Below are positions 53,901 to 62,344 of a DNA stretch of 64,000 nt, piece after piece. Every line of letters starts with the position of its first letter. The stretch's first letter is position 1. This DNA is from Deltaproteobacteria bacterium (GTDB lineage Bacteria > Desulfobacterota > DSM-4660 > Desulfatiglandales > Desulfatiglandaceae), in assembly GCA_021737785.1 (NCBI GenBank), contig JAIPDI010000027.1, forward strand, positions 1 through 64,000, given 5' to 3'. Under the pieces are notes generated by a model. The model made no database searches and had not been told where the DNA came from. It saw only the letters and a list, made by a program, of their open reading frames with translations. A program made the translations under genes and the position numbers.

Positions 53901-54827
53901 ATGGAAACCCCAGGGTCCGATGATATACGGGACCGGCCATTCCTGGCGCATGCCGACATCCTGCAACTGAATTTTATCCGGAGTCCGGGCAAATATGTCT
54001 TCAGGCGACATTATCGTGCAGGGCTTCGTTCCCATCTCATGGAGGTCCTGGATCCGGAGGATGTGACCCGGGAAAGCCGCGGGGTGCTGGCGGACGGGTT
54101 GTATCTGTTTCCCAGGGCGGTCCCCCTCAAGATGCTTCGGATCTTCAGGAGGAGGTTCAACGGCCTGACAGAGGCGAGGGAAGAGATCCGGCGGGTCAAG
54201 ATCGTCGAGGCCTCCCTCGCCCCGGACCATATCGCCCGGCCATCGGAATTTCTGGTGGACTATTCGGGGCCGGAGAAATGGGAGATCCTCCTTGCCGGGC
54301 TTCAGGAGTACGTTGCAGGAGAGGTGCTGGAGCCGTGGGGCGATCTGGGGAAAGGCCTCCTCAGCGGACTTTTGGACCGCATGCGCACGAATCACGGACC
54401 GGACCCGACCCGTGAAAGGGAGCACTGGGTCGAGGAGGTGCGGACCAGGGCCGGGGGCTTTGTTTCAAGGGTGAGACACCTGATTGTGGAACACCGGCTG
54501 ATTCCGGATCTTGCGGGTGTCGGGAACCTTCTCCTCACCAAGACCGGGGACATCAAGCTCGTGGACATCAACAATATCTCCGATGTTTCCCCCGGCCCGA
54601 GTGTGGCCCTCGATGACCGGGGCTATCCGGTGTGCGATAAATCCATGGCCGTCCTGTTTCATTTGGAGGAAAAACTTACCAGCAGATCCCCCCGGAGGGA
54701 TGACCCGGTATACGGTCCCTTCCTGGATCCCCGAAGAATCCAGAAAGTAAAGGCCCTTGAAAAAAGATTCCACCTGTCAACCGGGCCTTCAAGCCCCTGC
54801 CCCGGTCAGTGTGACCATGATCCATAA
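53901..54827 (+). CDS. Protein-kinase-fold protein (YrbL-like)
   Basis: A 308-residue soluble protein. The C-terminal half contains HRLIPDLAGVGNLLL then GDIKLVDINNIS, which resembles the catalytic and metal-binding loops of protein-kinase-like folds; the DINNIS form is reminiscent of the YrbL group. The N-terminal half has no clear glycine-rich loop. It begins eight bases after the DUF1573 gene and is probably co-translated with it. If active it would phosphorylate a small molecule or protein, but the missing N-lobe motifs make this uncertain. Confidence 0.55.
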   Translation: METPGSDDIRDRPFLAHADILQLNFIRSPGKYVFRRHYRAGLRSHLMEVLDPEDVTRESRGVLADGLYLFPRAVPLKMLRIFRRRFNGLTEAREEIRRVKIVEASLAPDHIARPSEFLVDYSGPEKWEILLAGLQEYVAGEVLEPWGDLGKGLLSGLLDRMRTNHGPDPTREREHWVEEVRTRAGGFVSRVRHLIVEHRLIPDLAGVGNLLLTKTGDIKLVDINNISDVSPGPSVALDDRGYPVCDKSMAVLFHLEEKLTSRSPRRDDPVYGPFLDPRRIQKVKALEKRFHLSTGPSSPCPGQCDHDP

Positions 54828-54939
54828 TCCGCTTGTCCCTCATTGGCCACAAAAGATGGCGCCCGGCTGCCTGGCGGACACCGATGGTGATCATCCCCTC
54901 AAAAATAAGAACGGTAATTCAACGGGAGGCCCGACATAA

Positions 54940-57354
54940 ATGAAATGGTTGAAAAGATTGCTGGTGGCAGGCGTTGTGCTGGGCATGGGGGTTGGGCTTG
55001 CTTTCTATTTGCTTCCCCGTTTCAACGATTATCAGACAGACGGAGAACGGGTCTTGAGCGGTCTTGAAAAGGACGTGATGGTCAAGCGGGATGAGAAGGG
55101 AATGGCCTTCATCTATGCCCGGGATCTTCCCGACGCCACCATGGGGCAGGGGTTTGTCACGGCCCAGGACCGGCTGTTTCAGATGCAGCTCACGCGACTG
55201 CTGGCCCATGGCCGCATCAGCGAACTGGCAGGGGCCTCCGCCCGGAACCTGGACATTCGCATGCGAACCATCGGCCTGGGGCGCATCGCCCGGAAACAGG
55301 CCGGGATTCTGGATGACGATACCCGGGCCTATTTTCAGAGCTATGTGGACGGGGTGAATGCCTTTATTCAAAACTGTCCCGAAGATGTGCCGATGGAGTT
55401 CACCCTGTCCGGTATCTCTCCCGAACTTTGGACGGTGAGCGATTCCCTCTCTGTCCTCTATTATATGGCATATTCCACGTCAGCCAACCTCCAGACCGAA
55501 ATCACGGCACAGATGCTGTTTGAGGCCGTGGGACCGGAGAAGGGGGTGGAACTCCTCCCCATCAATATCAATCCGGACAGCCCGGGGGACACGGGGGAGA
55601 CCCGGATTCCCGATCTTCCCCAAAACGCCTTCAACATCCGATTGAAATGCCGCTCCCTTCAGGCCTTGACCGCCCCCCTGCCACTTTGCATCGGGAGCAA
55701 CAACTGGGTAACCGGTCCGGATATGTCTGCAGGCGGCCGGCCCATTCTGTCGGGCGACCCCCATCTGGATGCCAGGATCCTCCCGGGCGTATGGTATCCT
55801 GTAGGTATCGTCACCCCGAACATCCGGGCCGTGGGCGCCACCATTCCCGGTCTTCCCGGCATGGCCATCGGCCGGACCGATCACGTTGCCATTGCCATGA
55901 CCAACAATTACGGGGACATGCAGGACCTTTACGTGGAGACCGTGGATCCCGCATCCCCGGACCGGTATCTGGAAGGGAGCGCGTCCGAACCTTTTCAGGT
56001 TATCGAGGAAACCCTTCGGATCAAAGACAAAAAGGCCCCCCAAGGGTTTCGCGAGGAGAAAATACGCATTCGAATGACGAAACGGGGGCCTGTGGTGTCC
56101 GACGTCTTTCCGGATCTCAAGACCGACCGGGTGGTCACCCTTAGATGGGCCCCGGCCGAATCCATGCTCTCCACCATCGGTCTGTCTTCCATTCTCACGG
56201 CACAATCGACCGAGGAGATCCACGAGGCATTGAAACAGCTTCCCATGCTCTGCCTGAACTGGGTCTTTGCCGACAAGAACGGCCATATCGGCCATCGGGC
56301 GTCGGGCAGGATCCCGGTGCGGGGGCCTGGGCAGGGGACCCTTCCCCATGTGGTAAAAGACGGTGAAGACAACTGGAAGGGCTGGATACCCCAGTCTCTG
56401 ATGCCCCACGCGGACGACCCTGAGAAGGGCTGGCTGGGAACCTGCAATCACAAGACCGTCCCCCACGATTACCCCTACTACTACTCTTCGTACTTTTCCC
56501 CCTCCTATCGATACCGCAGGCTCAAGGAACTCATGGCCGATCCCGGAAAAAGAACGGTGGACGATCACTGGCAGTATCAGAGGGACGTGAAGAACCTCAT
56601 GGCCCGGGCCGTAGCCCCGATTATGGCAAAGGGACTTCAGGCCCATGAGGACACCCGGGAGATGGGAGACATACTGGCCCGATGGAACTTCATGGACCGG
56701 CCGGACCTGGCGGCCCCAACCATTTTCCAGGCCACCTACATCAATTTCGCGAGACGGGTATTCGAAGACGAGCTGGGTCCCGAAACCGTCATGACCCTCC
56801 TCAACAACTGGTATTTCTGGGAGGAGCGCCTGGAGCGGATGGTGCTCGAGGGATCTTCCCCCTGGTTCGATGATCAGCGGACATCGGATCGGGTGGAAAC
56901 CGCCGGCGATCTGTTCCACACGGCCGGTCAGATGACCCGCTCCCAGTTGACGCCGGAATTGGGCAAGGACCCGGAGGACTGGCTGTGGGGCAGGATTCAC
57001 ACCCTTGAACTGGTGAGTCCGTTGCGGCGAAAGGGGCCGGGTAAAGGGCTGTTGGGATCAGGTCCCATGGCCGCCGGCGGATCCGGGGAGACCCTCAACA
57101 GGGGATGGTACGATCTGGAGGCCCCCTTCGGGGTGACCCATTCGGCCTCCCTCCGCATGGTGGCGGACCTGTCCCAGGATGAGAAGGTGGCGGCCGTGCT
57201 TCCGGGGGGTGTCACCGGACGTCAGTTCAATCCTCACCAGAAGGATCAGGTGGGGGCATTCATGAACGGCGACAAGCTGTACTGGTGGTTCAGCGACGCC
57301 GCCATCGATGACCATACCCGCTCCACGCTTCACCTGAAGGCTGAAAAGCGTTAG
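54940..57354 (+). CDS. Penicillin acylase family (Ntn) hydrolase
   Basis: An 804-residue exported precursor. An N-terminal membrane/signal segment (LLVAGVVLGMGVGLAFYL) is followed by the alpha chain. Self-cleavage is expected before S253 in CIGSNNWVTG, the N-terminal nucleophile of the beta chain. Other family parts are SGDPHLDARILPGVWYPVGI, GLPGMAIGRTDHVAIAMTNN and the C-terminal PGGVTGRQFNPHQKDQ. These enzymes cut amides of hydrophobic acids, including acyl-homoserine lactones and beta-lactams. The natural substrate cannot be told. The length is normal and the frame is intact. Confidence 0.93.
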   Translation: MKWLKRLLVAGVVLGMGVGLAFYLLPRFNDYQTDGERVLSGLEKDVMVKRDEKGMAFIYARDLPDATMGQGFVTAQDRLFQMQLTRLLAHGRISELAGASARNLDIRMRTIGLGRIARKQAGILDDDTRAYFQSYVDGVNAFIQNCPEDVPMEFTLSGISPELWTVSDSLSVLYYMAYSTSANLQTEITAQMLFEAVGPEKGVELLPININPDSPGDTGETRIPDLPQNAFNIRLKCRSLQALTAPLPLCIGSNNWVTGPDMSAGGRPILSGDPHLDARILPGVWYPVGIVTPNIRAVGATIPGLPGMAIGRTDHVAIAMTNNYGDMQDLYVETVDPASPDRYLEGSASEPFQVIEETLRIKDKKAPQGFREEKIRIRMTKRGPVVSDVFPDLKTDRVVTLRWAPAESMLSTIGLSSILTAQSTEEIHEALKQLPMLCLNWVFADKNGHIGHRASGRIPVRGPGQGTLPHVVKDGEDNWKGWIPQSLMPHADDPEKGWLGTCNHKTVPHDYPYYYSSYFSPSYRYRRLKELMADPGKRTVDDHWQYQRDVKNLMARAVAPIMAKGLQAHEDTREMGDILARWNFMDRPDLAAPTIFQATYINFARRVFEDELGPETVMTLLNNWYFWEERLERMVLEGSSPWFDDQRTSDRVETAGDLFHTAGQMTRSQLTPELGKDPEDWLWGRIHTLELVSPLRRKGPGKGLLGSGPMAAGGSGETLNRGWYDLEAPFGVTHSASLRMVADLSQDEKVAAVLPGGVTGRQFNPHQKDQVGAFMNGDKLYWWFSDAAIDDHTRSTLHLKAEKR

Positions 57355-57433
57355 CAGGACAGGTCAGATAAAAAGCTGCACATCCCAAATCGTCCGGGGT
57401 GTTCGGTCCGCTGAGAAAGGGCTGTTCGTTGCG

Positions 57434-60088
57434 CTACGCAATGAGCTGGTGCAGTCCCTGGATCAGGTCTTCGTATTCATCGCCCTTAAAACAGAACCTC
57501 AATTCCCGGAATTGCTCCCGTAACTTCAGGACCTGATCCAACACGCCGGCATTGTTGACAATCACATCATGCATCAACTGGGCGAGTGCTTGAAAATCCG
57601 CAGGCGCCATGCCGAACCGGGTCATCTCCGATACCCCCAGTCTGAGGGCCCCGGAGGCGGTGAACCCTTCCTCGTCGGTATTGGCCTGGTAATTACAGAT
57701 GATGTTGTTGGCCTCCAGACGGTCTGCAATCTCCGGCCCCCGGCTGTACCCCACATCCACCACCACCTGGTGGGTCTCGGTGAAGTCGATGTCCGGGTCC
57801 CCGGCCACCTCCAGCCCCGTCTCCTTGAGTGCCCGGGCAAAGGCCTTGGCATTGGCAATGACCATGGGTTGATAGGCATCTTTAAAATGGTTCATCTCAT
57901 AGGCGGCCATAAGGAGACCCAGGAGGGTTCCCAGGTGATGGTTGGACACGGATCCGGGAAAGGCCCGCCTCAGGAGAGACTCCCAGAGGGGGTATCGCTC
58001 ATCCTGTTCCTCGAAAGCACAGCCCACCACCCCCCGCTGGGTACCGAAATAGGTCTTGTGGGTAGAGCCGGTGACCAGGTCCGCCCCCTCGGCAAAGGGC
58101 TCCTGAAAGTGAGGACCGATGAGACCCAGTACGTGGGCCATGTCGTACATCACGATGGACGGGATCCCCTGATCGTCCAGGAACTGCCGGATCTCCGACA
58201 CCGGTTCCTTATGGAGGATCATGCTCTTGCCGAAGATAATGAGTTCGGGCCGGTAGCGATCGATCAGTTTCAGGGTGGCCGGGACATCCATCCGAAAGGG
58301 GTTGTCAACGAGGACAGGGAAGTTGACCACTGCCGGTCTCTCGGTCCGGGGATCCCGGGCCACATAGTCCTTCAAGGCCCCCATGGGCTGGGCGCTCAAG
58401 TGGCCCCCCTTACCGATATGGTTGTTCATGACCTGACGGATCCGTCTCGGCTCCTGTTTGCGATCGGCCCGGTTGAGGTAGTCCACCATGGCGCTGAACA
58501 CGGCCGTGTTGGCCATCTGACCGCTGATGAGCCGTGTCTCCACCTCCCCGCACCCTAAAAAGGCCTTCATCTCTCTTTCCACCAGCTCTTCCACTTCACC
58601 GATGAACCGGGTCCCCTGGTAATAAAAGATGTCCGCCTGGTAGAAGGCCGGGGATTTTCTATGCTCTGCATAGCGGAAGGCCGGGTCCATCACCGAAAGG
58701 AGGCGGGCCATGGGGGAGAGGGTCATTTCAGAGGGGATCAGGTTGATGCATTCCTGCTGCCGCCATACGGTGTTGCGGACGGCCTTTTCCATAAGCCGCC
58801 TAGCCAGGGACGGCCGGTCGTTGGAAGGAAGGTCATGCCCTGCCGGTGAATAATCCAACAGGATGGGCCGGGCATAGGGGGGGGCCTCCGACCGCATGTG
58901 AAACGGCACCACCACGGCATCCACCCTCTTGCCGCGAATCTCCACAGAGAGGCGTTCGGCATCCGGGATATCGCTGTCAATGTAGCAGAGGGCGATGGAA
59001 CGGAGTTCATGCTCCTCGACCAGTCTGGATTCGAGGCCTTCCCCTTCCACGCGCCAGAGGGGGACCGCGGTCCCGCTGGTCACATATCCCACCTCCTTGT
59101 TCCCCTTAAAGAGCGTGGCCCCTTCCCGGGCGATTCCCCGGCCGATGACGGCCAGGTGCCGGATCATGCGGGGGAGGTTCTGAATGGTGGAAAAATCCCC
59201 GGACAGGATGTGCTTGAGGGCGGCCTGCTGCCGGGTCAGGGCCTCCCTCCCGATGAAGTCCCCTTTGAGCGGGGAAAAGCTCACGGCGAATCTGGAGAGG
59301 GGGCAGGCCATGGCAGGGATCTCCCTGCCGTCACGGTCGTGGCCCAGTTCGTGGCCGTAGAGGGGGAGTCCTGCCTCCAGGCGGAGGGTATCCCGGGCCC
59401 CCAGACCGATGGGTGTGGCGCCCCTGGACAGGATCAGGTCCCACAGCATAAGTCCGTCCTTTCGGTCGGCAAAGAGTTCAAAGCAGAGGGGTTCGCCCGT
59501 ATATCCGGTTCTGGAGACCTTTACCAAGGCGCCGGAAACGGTCACCTGGCTGACCGCATTGCGCATCGGTTCAGGAAGGCGACCCGCCGTGATGATCTCT
59601 TCCATCAGGGCGCGGGACCGGGGTCCCTGAAGGGCGAGCATGACGATCCCTTCACTCTGGTCGGTCAATTCCACATCATCAAATTCCCTTGACAGGGGGA
59701 CCAGGTGATCCCAGTCCTTTTCCCGGTTGGCTGCATTGACCACCAACAGATATTCCTCCTCCACAAACCGGTAGAGATAGGCGTCGTCCACGGCCCCGCC
59801 CGTGGGAGTGGGGATGAGGGTGTACTGGGCGCCCGCTGTCCGGATGTCGAGGGCCTCTGCGTTGTTGGTGAGGACATGCTGGAGAAATTTGAGGGCCCCC
59901 TTGCCCCGGACGATGAACCGGCCCATATGGGATACGTCAAAGAGTCCGGCCCCCTTCCGGGTGGCCAGGTGTTCTCCAATAATGCCGGTCGGATACAAAA
60001 CGGGCATGTCCCAGCCCCCGAATTCCACCATTTTGGCGCCCAAGGCCACGTGTCGATCGTGGAACAGCGTTTTTTTCAGTTCGGTCAT
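57434..60088 (-). CDS. GcvT-serine hydroxymethyltransferase-like fusion
   Basis: An 884-residue fusion. Residues 1-410 are aminomethyltransferase, the T protein of glycine cleavage (FHDRHVALGAKMVEFGGWDM, LFDVSHMGRF, GYTGEPLCFELF, LRLEAGLPLYGHEL). Residues about 440-884 are a diverged serine hydroxymethyltransferase-like domain with the PLP lysine K678 in GSTHKTYFGTQRG and opening INLIPSEMTLSPMARLLSVM. Both use tetrahydrofolate one-carbon units, so the fusion could pass methylene-THF directly between glycine cleavage and glycine-serine exchange. It is transcribed divergently from gcvH-gcvPA-gcvPB. AAGGAGA precedes the start. Whether the SHMT half is active is not shown, since its substrate residues are diverged. 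Confidence 0.92.
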   Translation of the reverse strand: MTELKKTLFHDRHVALGAKMVEFGGWDMPVLYPTGIIGEHLATRKGAGLFDVSHMGRFIVRGKGALKFLQHVLTNNAEALDIRTAGAQYTLIPTPTGGAVDDAYLYRFVEEEYLLVVNAANREKDWDHLVPLSREFDDVELTDQSEGIVMLALQGPRSRALMEEIITAGRLPEPMRNAVSQVTVSGALVKVSRTGYTGEPLCFELFADRKDGLMLWDLILSRGATPIGLGARDTLRLEAGLPLYGHELGHDRDGREIPAMACPLSRFAVSFSPLKGDFIGREALTRQQAALKHILSGDFSTIQNLPRMIRHLAVIGRGIAREGATLFKGNKEVGYVTSGTAVPLWRVEGEGLESRLVEEHELRSIALCYIDSDIPDAERLSVEIRGKRVDAVVVPFHMRSEAPPYARPILLDYSPAGHDLPSNDRPSLARRLMEKAVRNTVWRQQECINLIPSEMTLSPMARLLSVMDPAFRYAEHRKSPAFYQADIFYYQGTRFIGEVEELVEREMKAFLGCGEVETRLISGQMANTAVFSAMVDYLNRADRKQEPRRIRQVMNNHIGKGGHLSAQPMGALKDYVARDPRTERPAVVNFPVLVDNPFRMDVPATLKLIDRYRPELIIFGKSMILHKEPVSEIRQFLDDQGIPSIVMYDMAHVLGLIGPHFQEPFAEGADLVTGSTHKTYFGTQRGVVGCAFEEQDERYPLWESLLRRAFPGSVSNHHLGTLLGLLMAAYEMNHFKDAYQPMVIANAKAFARALKETGLEVAGDPDIDFTETHQVVVDVGYSRGPEIADRLEANNIICNYQANTDEEGFTASGALRLGVSEMTRFGMAPADFQALAQLMHDVIVNNAGVLDQVLKLREQFRELRFCFKGDEYEDLIQGLHQLIA

Positions 60089-60457
60089 GGATTCTCTCCT
60101 TATTCGTCGAATGCCCTTGAAGGGAACTTGGGGCAGGCCGTGTCAAGGCTGGAATTGCTATATCAGGCCTGACAAATTTCGTCAACAGGAGAAAAGGGCG
60201 GCCTTGGCAATTGCATTTTATGGGAATGATATGGTAAACAATCTCAACTGAAAAGCGGTGGAAGAGGCTTGGCTGAAAGCTCAAAGCTGAAAGCGACCTC
60301 AATCAGGCGCTGGTACGCCCCCTGTTTGTAGTGTGCCCGTCAGGGCATGGGGTCGGCAACAGAACGCCCAGCTGCAGCCTTTTTGAACCGGGGCAACCCG
60401 CATCTAACGAGCAACGAGTAACCAGTAACCGGCAACCAGCAACGAGGAGAAACCACC
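60089..60457. other. Divergent glycine-cleavage control region
   Basis: This 369-base region holds the promoter of the GcvT fusion gene (60,157-60,185, minus) and, near gcvH, word repeats (CGAGCAACGAGTAACCAGTA, then ACCGGCAACCAGCAACGAGG) that end in the gcvH ribosome site. A hairpin GCCC-GTCA-GGGC lies near 60,337. I looked for the glycine riboswitch core on both strands and did not find it. Confidence 0.5.
60157..60185 (-). promoter_or_regulatory. Sigma-70 promoter of the GcvT-SHMT fusion gene
   Basis: On the minus strand TTGACG, a 17-base spacer and TATAGC. Transcription would begin near 60,150, about 60 bases before the start codon. Confidence 0.7.
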
Positions 60458-60862
60458 ATGAAGGAAATCAGTGAACTCAACCTGCCGGACGATCTCCGGT
60501 ATGCACAAGACCATGAATGGGCCAGAATCGAAGGGGACACGGTCCGGGTGGGCCTGGACGACTATGCCCAGGACCAGCTGGGCGATATCGTGTTTGTGGA
60601 ACTGCCCCAGGTGGGGGCTGCGTTTAAGAAAGGGGCTGAATTCTCAACCGTAGAATCGGTCAAGGCCGTGGTGGAGTGCTACCTTCCGGTTTCCGGAAAA
60701 ATCACCGCGGTCAACAAGGCCCTGGAGGACGCCCCGGAACTGGTGAACCAGAGCCCCTACGGGGACGGCTGGTTTGTGGAGGTGAGCCCGGACGATATAT
60801 CGGAGTGGGACACCCTTATGACGGCCGAGGCGTGCCTCGAAAAGCTGAAAGGAGCGGCGTAA
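60458..60862 (+). CDS. gcvH: Glycine cleavage system H protein
   Basis: A 134-residue lipoyl carrier that shuttles the aminomethyl group between the P and T proteins. The lipoylated lysine K69 lies in STVESVKAVVE, and YAQDQLGDIVFVELPQVG and the NPYGDGW-like SPYGDGWFVEV are family marks. GAGGAG precedes the start. It is followed directly by gcvPA with no gap, so the genes are coupled. Confidence 0.96.
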   Translation: MKEISELNLPDDLRYAQDHEWARIEGDTVRVGLDDYAQDQLGDIVFVELPQVGAAFKKGAEFSTVESVKAVVECYLPVSGKITAVNKALEDAPELVNQSPYGDGWFVEVSPDDISEWDTLMTAEACLEKLKGAA

Positions 60863-62203
60863 ATGCACTATCTGCCCCATACCGATGAAGATATCCAGGC
60901 CATGCTTCAGGTGGTGGGTGTGGATCATCTGGATGATCTCTTTTCAACCGTCCCTGAGGATTGCCGTGTAAAGACCCCCTTGAATCTCCCGGATTCCCTG
61001 AGTGAGTGGGAATTGAACGACCATATGGAGGTTCTTGCCGGAGGCATGGCGGCAGGGCAGGGATACCAGACGTTTATCGGAGCCGGAAGGTATGAGCATT
61101 TTATCCCGGCATCCGTATCCTATCTCCTGGGCCGGTCCGAATTTGTGACCTCCTACACCCCGTATCAGCCTGAAATGAGCCAGGGGACCCTTCAGGCCGT
61201 CTACGAGTATCAGACCCTGGCGGCCCGGCTTATGGGCATGGAGGTGGCCACTGCGTCCCACTACGACGGCGCCACGGCCCTGGCCGAGTCGCTGCTCATG
61301 GCCGTTCGGGTGACCGGCCGCACACGGGTGGCCGTGTCCCGCCTGGTCCATCCTTTGTACCGACAGACCGTTCAGACCTACTTCGAGCCCACCGGTTATG
61401 AGGTGGTGGAACTTCCTTATCTCCCCGACGGCACGACCGATCTTGGTGGACTGGAACGGATCGATGACCTGGCCGGGGTCGCCATTCAGTCGCCCAATTT
61501 TTTCGGCTGCATTGAGGACCTTCAAGAGGCGGGGGGACAGATCCACGAGACCGGCGCACTGTTTATTCCCTGCTTTACCGAGGCCCTGGCCTACGGACTC
61601 CTGAAAAGTCCGGGGAGTCAGGGTGCCGACATCGCCTGCGGCGAAGGGCAAAGCCTGGGAATACCCCTTTCTTATGGGGGCCCCGGCCTCGGAATGATCG
61701 CCAGCAGCAAGACCCATATGCGCAAACTGCCCGGCCGCCTGGTGGGCCAGACCAAAGATCTGGAGGGGAGGCGGGGATTCGTTTTGACCCTTGCCACCCG
61801 GGAGCAGCACATCCGGAGGGAAAAGGCCACCTCCAATATCTGCACCAACAACAGCCTCTGCGCCCTGGCCGCTGTGATGTACATGGCCTCTCTCGGAAAA
61901 ACCGGGATCCGGGAACTGGCAGGCCTCAACCACGACAAGGCGGAGTATCTCAAAGCCCGCCTGAAAGAGGCCGGGTTCACCATCCCCTTTGAGCGGCCCT
62001 CGTTCAATGAATTTGTGGTGGAATTTCCAGAGGGATTTGACAGGACCTATGAACGCCTGCTGACCCAAAAAATGATTCCAGGCCTTGCCCTCAAGCCGTT
62101 TTACCCGGAATCCGCCGGCCACTATCTCTTGTGCGTGACAGAAACCAAATCCAGAGAGGCGATGGATGCCTTTGTCGGCATCTTAACAAAGACACTGAAT
62201 TGA
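60863..62203 (+). CDS. gcvPA: Glycine dehydrogenase (decarboxylating) subunit 1
   Basis: A 446-residue subunit forming the N-terminal half of the P protein, which decarboxylates glycine. Landmarks are FIGAGRYEHFIPASVSYLLG, YTPYQPEMSQGTLQAVYEYQ, ATASHYDGATALAE and SYGGPGLGMIASSKTHMRKL. It lacks the PLP lysine, which is in the GcvPB subunit. It starts immediately after gcvH. The split P protein is common in Deltaproteobacteria, Firmicutes and archaea. Confidence 0.96.
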   Translation: MHYLPHTDEDIQAMLQVVGVDHLDDLFSTVPEDCRVKTPLNLPDSLSEWELNDHMEVLAGGMAAGQGYQTFIGAGRYEHFIPASVSYLLGRSEFVTSYTPYQPEMSQGTLQAVYEYQTLAARLMGMEVATASHYDGATALAESLLMAVRVTGRTRVAVSRLVHPLYRQTVQTYFEPTGYEVVELPYLPDGTTDLGGLERIDDLAGVAIQSPNFFGCIEDLQEAGGQIHETGALFIPCFTEALAYGLLKSPGSQGADIACGEGQSLGIPLSYGGPGLGMIASSKTHMRKLPGRLVGQTKDLEGRRGFVLTLATREQHIRREKATSNICTNNSLCALAAVMYMASLGKTGIRELAGLNHDKAEYLKARLKEAGFTIPFERPSFNEFVVEFPEGFDRTYERLLTQKMIPGLALKPFYPESAGHYLLCVTETKSREAMDAFVGILTKTLN

Positions 62204-62227
62204 AGATGAACGGGCTGCAATTTGTTA

Positions 62228-62312
62228 TCACACAGAGCCACAAAGCCCACAAAGAAGAAAATATCAAATTCTGACAACTACAGAATCTTCGTGCCTTGGT
62301 GTCTTTGTGTGA
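62228..62312. repeat. Imperfect inverted repeat between gcvPA and gcvPB
   Basis: TCACACAGAGCCACAAAGCC and onward (62,228-62,255) is complementary, with a few mismatches, to 62,286-62,312 (reading TCTTCGTGCCTTGGTGTCTT then TGTGTGA). The CTTTGTG-type words look like part of a dispersed family. The structure separates two genes of one operon and could act in RNA processing or just be a repeat insertion. Confidence 0.6.
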
Positions 62313-62344
62313 GCATATTTTTCCCGGTTTAGAGAGGTGATATC

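Noticed and set aside
60089-60457. Glycine riboswitch before the glycine cleavage genes
   Set aside because: The conserved GGACAGA-type and CUGGAGAG-type segments were not found on either strand.
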